Assembly: GCA_035635575.1 (NCBI GenBank)
Contig: DASQAV010000142.1
Span: 1 to 11,136, forward strand
Length of the DNA stretch: 11,136 bases
DNA from: WS-7 sp035635575
GTDB taxonomy: Bacteria > Eisenbacteria > RBG-16-71-46 > SZUA-252
Direction: 5' to 3'
The notes under the pieces were generated by a model, which worked only from the letters and a program-made list of their open reading frames with translations, did no database searches and was not told the origin of the DNA. The translations under genes and the position numbers were made by a program. Shown in pieces: positions 1-5,434 of this stretch (position 1 is the stretch's first letter; each line of letters opens with the position of its first letter).

Positions 1-1206
1 TGGCAGACCGGAATGGCGATCCCGTTCGGCGTCTTCTTCAACCTGATCTATGGCGAGGGCTTGAAGACATTCCCCAACTTCTTCCTGGTTTCCCTCATCT
101 TCTCCTACTTGATCGGCGCGTGCATCTCGGCGAACCGGACCTGGGTCCTGCCGCGGCTTCTGCGCGCGAGCCGTCTGGAAGGCAACCCCGCTCTCATCCT
201 CGAGATCGGGAGCTTCGCGGTGGCCGCCATGGTGGGCTCGGTGCTGGGGTTCACCATCATGAACCTCACCTTCGGGCACGGGCATATGACCACCGGGAAG
301 GTGATCGCCAGCTTCCTTGCGTTCACGATCCTGATCAGCGCGCTCTTCCTCGGCTGGGTCTACGCCATGCGGTTCCACAAGAACTACACCGAGCGCATTC
401 GCGCCGACGCCGAGGCGAATGCGAAGGAAGAGCAGGAGCTCCGCATCGCGGGGGAGATCCAGCGCGCGCTCCAACCCGACGGTCCTCACGTCGCGCGTGC
501 CTTCGCGGCCGCGGGTGCGGCCATCGCGTGCCGCACCATCGGCGGGGATTTCTTCGACTATTTCGATCTCCCCGGCGGACGGCTGGGATTCGTGCTGGGA
601 GACGTGGCGGGAAAGGGTCCGCCCGCGGCGCTCCTCGCGGCCATGGTCCAGGGAATTTTCACCTCGCACGTGGAGGACGGAAGGCCGGCGCGCACGATCG
701 ACCGGGTGAACCGCGTGCTGCATCAGCGTATTGTGGAGGGAAGGTTCGCGACGGCCTTCTACGCCGTGCTCTCGCCGGACGGCACGCTGGTCTCCTGCAA
801 CGCGGGCAACAACCCGCCCTATCTCCTGGGGCGGGACGGCTCGGTGCGGCGCCTCGAAGTGGGCGGCCTGCCGCTCGGCCCGTTCAAGGAGGCGACCTAC
901 GGCGAGGAGGAGACGCCGCTCCGTCCCGGTGACACGCTGGTGCTCTACAGCGACGGGGTGAGCGACGCGGCGGGCAGCAATGACGAGGCGTTCGGCGAGG
1001 AGCGCCTGCTCCAGTGCCTGGGGCCGGCTTGCGCCATGGAGCCGGAGCAGCTGATCGAGCATGTGCTGGGGGAAGTGCGGAAGTTCTCCGCGAATCTTCC
1101 GCAGTTCGACGACATCACCCTGCTCGTGGTGCGGTACGCCGGGGAAGGCGGGCCGGCGGTCCCGGAGATGGCTACCCCAGCCGCTTCTGAAACCGCTTCA
1201 CGCTGA
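1..1206 (+). CDS. SpoIIE/RsbU-type PP2C serine phosphatase, membrane-anchored (5' partial)
   Basis: This protein probably dephosphorylates a phosphoserine regulator, such as an anti-sigma-factor antagonist, from the inner face of the membrane. Residue numbers count from the ATG at 13. Hydrophobic segments lie at about 22-40, 65-85 and 98-118, followed by a short charged linker (about 122-145) and the phosphatase domain (about 146-375). The metal-binding motifs are all present: IGGDFFDYF (177-185), GDVAGKGPPAA (196-206), CNAGNNPPY (262-270), LYSDGVSDA (311-319) and FDDITLLVV (365-373), so the enzyme should be active. The frame is open to base 1 with no ribosome binding site before the ATG at 13, so the gene most likely starts upstream and more membrane segments may be missing. 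No receiver, PAS or kinase domain is visible. Its 3' end overlaps the convergent permease gene by 35 bp. The family call is firm; the substrate is unknown. Confidence 0.9.
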   Translation, partial: WQTGMAIPFGVFFNLIYGEGLKTFPNFFLVSLIFSYLIGACISANRTWVLPRLLRASRLEGNPALILEIGSFAVAAMVGSVLGFTIMNLTFGHGHMTTGKVIASFLAFTILISALFLGWVYAMRFHKNYTERIRADAEANAKEEQELRIAGEIQRALQPDGPHVARAFAAAGAAIACRTIGGDFFDYFDLPGGRLGFVLGDVAGKGPPAALLAAMVQGIFTSHVEDGRPARTIDRVNRVLHQRIVEGRFATAFYAVLSPDGTLVSCNAGNNPPYLLGRDGSVRRLEVGGLPLGPFKEATYGEEETPLRPGDTLVLYSDGVSDAAGSNDEAFGEERLLQCLGPACAMEPEQLIEHVLGEVRKFSANLPQFDDITLLVVRYAGEGGPAVPEMATPAASETASR

Positions 1207-2299
1207 AGCCGAAGAAGAGAAGCGCGAGCAGGAGCAGCATCCCCGTCTGAGGCAGCACATCCAGGAAATTTGCCCCCTTCAGCACGACCCCGCGCAGGAT
1301 CTGGAGATAGTACGTCAGCGGGAAGAGGAGCCCGATCTCGCGCGCGATGTGCGGCATTCCTTCCCGGGGGAACATGAACCCGGACAGAAGGACGTTGGGC
1401 AGGAAGAAGAAGTAGGAGCCCTGCATCGACTGCGCCTGCGTCCGGGCCAGGGTCGAGATGAAGAGGCCCAGCCCGAGATTCGCCGTGATGAAGAGAAACG
1501 TCACCGCGTAGACCACGAGAAGACTGCCCCGGATCGGCATGTGGAAGATGAGATGCCCCAGGGTGAGCACCGCCGTGAGCTGAACGTATCCCACCAGCAC
1601 GTAGGGGGCGATCTTTCCGATCATGATCTCGCCCCGCGTGATCGGGGTCACGATGAGCTGCTCCAGCGTACCCTGCTCGCGCTCCCGCACGACCGACATC
1701 GACGTGATGATCACCATCGTCACGGAGAGAATCAATCCGATGATCCCGGGCACGATGAAGATCGAGCTCTTGAGCGCGGGGTTGTAGAGGGGACGCACCC
1801 GGATCTCCACCGGCGGCGTCTCGGTCCGGAGGGGGGAGCGCGAGAGCGCGGTCAGCACCTCGATGTTCTTCCGCTGGCCCACCAGCTGCGCCGCGGCGAT
1901 CGCGTTCTGGGAGGTGTTGGGGTCCGAGGCGTCCACCAGGAGCTGGGCGCTGGTGGGGCGTCCCCGCTTGAGGTGCCGCGCGTAGTCCGCCGGGATCACG
2001 ATGGCCGCGCGCACGCTGCCGCGGTCGATGAGCCGGGTGGCTTCCGCGTAGGAGTTCACGTGTCGCGTCACGTCGAAGTTGTCGGTCGCCTGCAGCTTCT
2101 GGACCAGCTCCCGGCTCTCCTGCGTGCGGCTCTCGTCGTAGACCGCCATGGGGAGGTGCCTCACGTCCATGCGGATCGCGAAGCCGAATGCGAGGAGCTG
2201 GATGATGGGAATCCCGAGCATCATCGCGAGCGTGGCGCGGTCGCGCCGCATCTGGATGAACTCCTTCCAGATCATGGAGCGCAGACGGTGCGCGGTCAT
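1172..2299 (-). CDS. ABC-2 type transporter permease (YbhR/YbhS-like)
   Basis: This is the membrane subunit of an efflux ABC transporter, 375 aa. The first membrane helix is at about 25-43, followed by a large extracytoplasmic domain (about 45-175). A cluster of helices follows at about 178-202, 228-252, 258-283, 297-312 and 350-366. The cytoplasmic coupling segment EREQGTLEQL (206-215) is the usual ABC-2 signature. This is the long ABC2_membrane_3 layout typical of YhhJ/YbhR/YbhS proteins. The ATG at 2297-2299 was chosen because it overlaps the ATPase stop as ATGA and begins with a typical basic N-terminus; the frame is open upstream but only antisense to sense codons of the ATPase. E. coli-type systems usually have two such permeases; only one is here, so it may act as a homodimer. 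The substrate cannot be told from sequence. Confidence 0.92.
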   Translation of the reverse strand: MTAHRLRSMIWKEFIQMRRDRATLAMMLGIPIIQLLAFGFAIRMDVRHLPMAVYDESRTQESRELVQKLQATDNFDVTRHVNSYAEATRLIDRGSVRAAIVIPADYARHLKRGRPTSAQLLVDASDPNTSQNAIAAAQLVGQRKNIEVLTALSRSPLRTETPPVEIRVRPLYNPALKSSIFIVPGIIGLILSVTMVIITSMSVVREREQGTLEQLIVTPITRGEIMIGKIAPYVLVGYVQLTAVLTLGHLIFHMPIRGSLLVVYAVTFLFITANLGLGLFISTLARTQAQSMQGSYFFFLPNVLLSGFMFPREGMPHIAREIGLLFPLTYYLQILRGVVLKGANFLDVLPQTGMLLLLALLFFGFSVKRFQKRLG

Positions 2300-3048
2300 G
2301 CTCCCTCGCGCTCCTGCATGGCGATGAAGATGTCCTCGAGGCTCTTTCCCGCTCCAAAGCCCGACTTGACCTCGGCCGGCGTCCCGACCGCCTTGAGCTT
2401 GCCTTGGGAGAGAAACGCCAGCCGGTCGAATTTCTCCGCCTCGTCCATGTAGTGGGTGGTGACGATCATGGTCGTGCCCTGGTCCGCGAGGCCGCGGATG
2501 ATGGTCCAGAAGAGACGCCGCGCCGCGGGGTCCACGCCGGCGGTGGGCTCGTCCAGGAAGACGACCGGAGGGCTGTGGAGCAGCGCGCACGCGAGGGCCA
2601 GCCTCTGCTTGGTTCCACCGGAGAGGGTGCCCGCGAGCTGGTTGGGCTGCCCCCCGATATGCATGGTCCGGATCGCCCACGCCACGCGCTCGCGCCAGCT
2701 CCGCTCCAGCCCGTAGACGCCGGCATAGAATCTGAGATTTTCCTCGATGGAGAGATCGCGGTACAGCCCGAAGGCCTGCGACATGTATCCGATGCGCGAT
2801 TTCACCGCGTCCGGATCCTTCACCACGTCGATCCCCGCCACGCTCGCGGTCCCGGAGGTGGGTTGAAGAAGGCCGCAGAGAATCCGGATCGTGGTGGTCT
2901 TCCCGGAGCCGTTGGGGCCGAGGATGCCGAAGATCTCGCCGGGGAAGATCTCGAAGGAGACGTCGTCGACCGCCACGATCTTCCCGAACCGCCGAACGAT
3001 GGAGCGAACCTCGACGACAGCCTCAGCTCCCGGGAACGATTCGCGCAT
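2296..3048 (-). CDS. ABC transporter ATP-binding protein, drug-efflux type (YbhF-like, single domain)
   Basis: This is the ATPase of the efflux system, 250 aa, cytoplasmic. All catalytic motifs are visible: Walker A GPNGSGKT (44-51), Q-loop MSQAFGLY (89-96), signature LSGGTKQRLALA (142-153), Walker B VVFLDEPTAGVDP (162-174) and the H-loop histidine in TTHYMDEAE (197-205). The DEPTAGVDP and MDEAE variants are typical of ATPases paired with ABC-2 permeases. It is half the size of E. coli YbhF, which carries two ABC domains. The start at 3046-3048 lies 26 bp inside the end of the adaptor gene and the stop overlaps the permease start by 4 bp, so the three genes are very likely one translationally coupled operon. 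An open extension above this start reads into the adaptor gene and is not believed. Confidence 0.95.
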   Translation of the reverse strand: MRESFPGAEAVVEVRSIVRRFGKIVAVDDVSFEIFPGEIFGILGPNGSGKTTTIRILCGLLQPTSGTASVAGIDVVKDPDAVKSRIGYMSQAFGLYRDLSIEENLRFYAGVYGLERSWRERVAWAIRTMHIGGQPNQLAGTLSGGTKQRLALACALLHSPPVVFLDEPTAGVDPAARRLFWTIIRGLADQGTTMIVTTHYMDEAEKFDRLAFLSQGKLKAVGTPAEVKSGFGAGKSLEDIFIAMQEREGA

Positions 3049-3982
3049 CGGCGGGCATCCCGGGTTTGAGGTTTCCATTCTGCGGATCGATCGCCACCTT
3101 GACGCCGAACACGATGTTCGCGCGCTCCTCTTCGGTGAGCGCCGCACGCGGCGTGAACTCCGCGCGCGTGGCGATCTCGACCACGCGGCCCGGGTAGGAC
3201 CGGTCGTCGCCGAGCACGTGCACGAGGACCTTGTCTCCGAGATGGACGCGCGGCAGGAGCGGCGCCGCGATGTAGACGCGCATCCACAGCTTGGACGGAT
3301 CGCCGAGCGTGAGGATGGGAACCGCCGGCCCCACCACTTCGCCCTGCTCGACATTCTTCAGCAACACGACGCCGGAGATCGGGGCGGTGAGCGTCAGCTC
3401 CCTCGCCTTGCTTCGCGCCGACTGAAGCCCCGCGCGCGCGGCTTCCGCCGCGTTCCGGGCCGCGTCCACGAGGGTCTTGCGATATCCGGTCTCGAGCATC
3501 CGGTAGCGCTGCGCCGCGCCATCGCGCCGCGCCGCGGCCTGATCGCGCTGCGTCTGCGCGCGGTCGAGATCGGACTGAGGGAGGAGCTGCTTGTCGTAGA
3601 GCGCGCGGATGCGGGTGAGCTCGCGCTCGGCGAGGGTGAGCGCGGCTTCGGCGGTATCCAGGTCCGCCTTCGACGCTCTCCGCTCCTCCACGCGCGGTCC
3701 CAGCGCCTGATCCCGGGCCAGCTCTCCCGCGCGCTGGGCCTCGGCCTCCTGCTGGCGCACGCCCGCGGTGACCTCGCCCTGCGCCAGAACGACCAGCGTA
3801 TCCCCCAGGGCGACCGAGTCCCCTTCGCTCACGAGGATGCCTGTCACGCGCCCTCCCACCAGCGAGGAGACGTCCACCTCGTCCAGCTCGATCGTCCCGC
3901 TTCCGCGGATGTCCCCGTTCGAATGCGAGCATCCCGCGATCGCAAGCATCGCGAGCGCCGCGAGAAGCGCGGAGGGACGCAT
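3023..3982 (-). CDS. HlyD/YbhG-like periplasmic adaptor, predicted lipoprotein
   Basis: This is the membrane-fusion subunit that would bridge the inner-membrane pump to an outer-membrane channel, 319 aa. The N-terminus is a lipoprotein signal with a good lipobox, IAGC, giving lipidated Cys18. After it comes the first half of a lipoyl domain (about 34-68, LVGGRVTGILVSEGD), a long alpha-helical hairpin rich in Ala, Arg, Glu and Gln (about 72-192), the second lipoyl half (about 197-227, TAPISGVVL and VEQGEVV) and a beta-barrel domain ending in KPGMPADARIVPG. This order is standard for RND/ABC adaptors. A lipid anchor in place of a membrane helix is common in RND adaptors and less usual for ABC-2 partners. 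It is the first gene of the operon. Its start region is duplicated in tandem (see 3972-3998). No TolC-like gene is in the window. Confidence 0.92.
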   Translation of the reverse strand: MRPSALLAALAMLAIAGCSHSNGDIRGSGTIELDEVDVSSLVGGRVTGILVSEGDSVALGDTLVVLAQGEVTAGVRQQEAEAQRAGELARDQALGPRVEERRASKADLDTAEAALTLAERELTRIRALYDKQLLPQSDLDRAQTQRDQAAARRDGAAQRYRMLETGYRKTLVDAARNAAEAARAGLQSARSKARELTLTAPISGVVLLKNVEQGEVVGPAVPILTLGDPSKLWMRVYIAAPLLPRVHLGDKVLVHVLGDDRSYPGRVVEIATRAEFTPRAALTEEERANIVFGVKVAIDPQNGNLKPGMPADARIVPGS

Positions 3983-3998
3983 TACGAGGGACGCATTA
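3972..3998 (-). repeat. 13-bp direct repeat, period 14, across the adaptor start codon
   Basis: The 13-mer GAGGGACGCATTA occurs at 3972-3984 and again at 3986-3998, one base apart. On the minus strand this creates two ATG codons, each followed by codons for R, P and S. The upstream ATG (3994-3996) opens a four-codon frame M-R-P-S that ends in TAA, and this TAA overlaps the true adaptor ATG (3980-3982) as TAATG. The repeat is directly visible; whether the short upstream frame is translated is unknown. Neither ATG has a clear Shine-Dalgarno site. Confidence 0.85.
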
Positions 3999-4241
3999 AC
4001 AGGGCCTTAACATTCCGCTTTGACGGCCAAACCTACGCCCCAGACCGGTCCCAGAGTGTGGATAATGTGTCCCGCCTCCGATGTCGCCATCGCGCCAACT
4101 ATAGCACCAGGCTCGAAAAGACCATTCGAGGCGGCGCGCGATGGACCCGGAGTGGGTACAGGAACCCGGGGCTTCGGCGCGGTGTAGCAAGAGGCGAAGG
4201 GAGCGCCCGCATCACGCGGGCGCAGAGGAGCCGGATCGCAG
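3983..4241. other. Intergenic region between the divergent adaptor operon and the 4242 ORF
   Basis: These 259 bases should contain the promoters for the efflux operon (minus strand) and for the plus-strand ORF at 4242. No convincing paired -35/-10 set is seen. A TATAGT hexamer on the minus strand at 4098-4103 could be a -10 element but has no good -35 partner. A GATAAT on the plus strand at 4061-4066 is likewise alone. The tandem 14-nt duplication lies at its left edge and a strong hairpin at its right edge. Confidence 0.4.
4203..4223 (+). promoter_or_regulatory. GC-rich hairpin immediately before a Shine-Dalgarno site
   Basis: GCGCCCGC (4203-4210) and GCGGGCGC (4216-4223) form a perfect 8-bp stem with the loop ATCAC. 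The purine-rich AGAGGAG, a likely ribosome binding site, starts directly after the stem (4224-4230), 11 nt before the ATG at 4242. The stem does not pair with the ribosome site itself, but could affect its access or mRNA stability. It has no run of T after it, so a simple terminator is less likely. Confidence 0.55.
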
Positions 4242-4943
4242 ATGAATCGACAGGGGATCCTTGCGGCGTTGGTCGCGACGACGGTACTCGCATTCGCGGG
4301 TTCCGCCGAAGCGTCCATCCCCGTCTCCTCCTCCCCGGCGCCCCACCGAGCGACCGTCTCCCCGCGGCGCTCGGTTGCGGGCGCATCGGCGACCGCGACG
4401 CACGCGGTTCGCCGCCACGCACGGAGACATCATCACCGCCGCGCGGGGACGTCTCAGATTCAGGAAATCGTCTCGTCGACGTCAGGCCCCACGGCCGGCG
4501 GGTCCCCCCCACAGCCGGCCCATCGTCCCACCCACAACCACCACGCGGATCTGAGGCCGGTGCCCCACAGCGTCCGGCCTTCGATCCGCCTTCGGTCCGG
4601 GTGGCAGGGCAGCGCGGCCGAAGCATCCGCCGGCGCCGCCTACCACGCCGCGATGAAACGCCTTTGTCTCTGGTCCATGGCCACGCCGCTTTCCAATGAG
4701 GATCGTCTCATTCTTGGCCGGGGTCCTCCGCGAGGGAGCCCCGACGTTTCCGCCTGTTCCTCCTCGCGGCACCCAAGCATCTCCGGCTCCACACCCACGC
4801 TCCTCCGTTTCACAACCGAGTCACACCGCCCCAGCACCATTCCGTCATGGAACGGGATCGGCTTCATTGCCGTCCCCATGCCAACCGCCTGGGAGGGCGC
4901 GGTGGCATGTCTCGATTCGCCCTCCGTAGGAGATTTCTCATGA
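4242..4943 (+). CDS. Possible secreted protein with signal peptide; reading frame uncertain after about codon 65
   Basis: The ATG at 4242 has a GAGGAG site 11 nt upstream and opens a good Sec signal peptide: basic start (MNRQ), hydrophobic core ILAALVATTVLAFAG, and an Ala-x-Ala type end near SAEAS (residues 21-25). The next 40 residues are Ala/Ser/Pro/Arg-rich and then His/Arg-rich. From about codon 65 codon use stops looking like the neighbouring genes: many rare codons appear, and the frame runs on to a TGA that overlaps the next gene's ATG (ATGA, 4940-4943). A second frame (to the TGA at 4697-4699) looks about equally protein-like from about 4430, and a run of seven C lies at 4504-4510. 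A frameshifted or degraded small secreted protein is therefore possible. No family is recognised. Treat the 5' third as plausible coding and the rest as doubtful. Confidence 0.35.
   Translation: MNRQGILAALVATTVLAFAGSAEASIPVSSSPAPHRATVSPRRSVAGASATATHAVRRHARRHHHRRAGTSQIQEIVSSTSGPTAGGSPPQPAHRPTHNHHADLRPVPHSVRPSIRLRSGWQGSAAEASAGAAYHAAMKRLCLWSMATPLSNEDRLILGRGPPRGSPDVSACSSSRHPSISGSTPTLLRFTTESHRPSTIPSWNGIGFIAVPMPTAWEGAVACLDSPSVGDFS
4928..4932 (+). promoter_or_regulatory. Shine-Dalgarno site fixing the start of the helix-hairpin-helix gene
   Basis: AGGAG lies 7 nt before the ATG at 4940. It selects this start over two in-frame ATGs upstream (the earliest at 4847), which would put extra residues ahead of a normal signal peptide. 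Confidence 0.7.
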
Positions 4944-5344
4944 TTCGCTCGTTCCCGGTTCGCACGCTTTCCGCTTTGGCTTTCGCCATGATCCTGCCGG
5001 TCGCGGCTTTCGCGGCCACGGGTACGGACGCGAAGGCGAGCACGGCGCATCCCGCGCACGTGGCCCACGCGAAGCGCATGCCCGCGGTGGACATCAACAG
5101 CGCGAGCAAGGAAGACCTGATGAAGCTTCCGGGCATCACCGACGAAACCGCCCAGAAGATCGTCGACGGCCGTCCCTACAAGACGAAGGCCGACCTCACC
5201 AAGAAGTCGATCCTCACCAAGGCCGAATACGGAAAGGTCCGGAATCGGATCGTGGCCCGGCAGGAGAAGAGCGCCGAGATGAAGTCCGACAAGGCGCCGG
5301 AGACCAAGGCCGCGGAGACGACGACCCCGGAAGCCGGCAAGTAA
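4940..5344 (+). CDS. Secreted helix-hairpin-helix protein (ComEA-like)
   Basis: This is a 134-aa exported protein with a single helix-hairpin-helix region. The signal peptide has a basic start (MIRSFPVR), a hydrophobic core (about 9-25) and a probable cleavage site after AFA (residue 26). A His/Ala-rich linker follows, then the ComEA-type domain at about 50-105: DINSASKEDLMKLPGITDE opens with the characteristic 'VDINSA' start and has the PGI hairpin turn. The pattern KIVDGRPYKTKADL fits the usual second half of this family. The C-terminus (about 108-134) is a Lys/Glu/Thr-rich tail without structure. Proteins of this family bind double-stranded DNA non-specifically; in competent bacteria ComEA draws DNA into the periplasm. 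No other competence gene is present here, so a role in DNA uptake is only a possibility. The gene is followed by a hairpin before the next gene. Confidence 0.88.
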   Translation: MIRSFPVRTLSALAFAMILPVAAFAATGTDAKASTAHPAHVAHAKRMPAVDINSASKEDLMKLPGITDETAQKIVDGRPYKTKADLTKKSILTKAEYGKVRNRIVARQEKSAEMKSDKAPETKAAETTTPEAGK

Positions 5345-5366
5345 CAGGAAGCAGTAGAATCTCGCT

Positions 5367-5407
5367 GGCCCGCGGAGGGGCGGAAGCCTAGAGTCTCTCT
5401 GCGGGCC
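5367..5407 (+). terminator. Long hairpin between the helix-hairpin-helix gene and the oxidoreductase fusion
   Basis: Bases 5367-5381 pair with 5393-5407 over 15 positions (12 Watson-Crick and 3 G-U pairs), around an 11-nt loop. The outer part is GGCCCGC with GCGGGCC. It starts 22 nt after the TAA of the upstream gene and ends 27 nt before the next ATG. There is no T-tract after the stem, so it may be a weak terminator, an mRNA-stabilising 3' end, or a 5' leader structure of the fusion gene. Confidence 0.5.
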
Positions 5408-5434
5408 TCACTATTGGAGCCACGAGAGGGGAGC

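Noticed and set aside
1061..2452. 463-codon plus-strand frame opposite the permease
   Set aside because: It is composed mainly of charged residues and covers a convincing ABC-2 permease on the other strand.
4099..4626. 175-codon minus-strand frame in the weakly coding region
   Set aside because: It is Arg/Pro/Gly-rich, has no domain or ribosome binding site, and codon use unlike the real genes.
2891..4699. 602-codon plus-strand frame opposite the ATPase and adaptor
   Set aside because: Most of it is antisense to motif-bearing genes. Only its last part (about 4430-4699) has any interest, as an alternative frame of the signal-peptide ORF.
4696..4929. 77-codon plus-strand ORF beginning MRIVSFLAGV, whose ATG overlaps a TGA
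   Set aside because: It has no ribosome binding site, poor third-position G+C in its second half and a Pro/Ser-rich sequence without any domain.
5414..5434. TTG start that would add seven residues to the flavoprotein fusion
   Set aside because: The ATG at 5435 has a purine-rich GAGAGGGGAG site just before it; the TTG has none.
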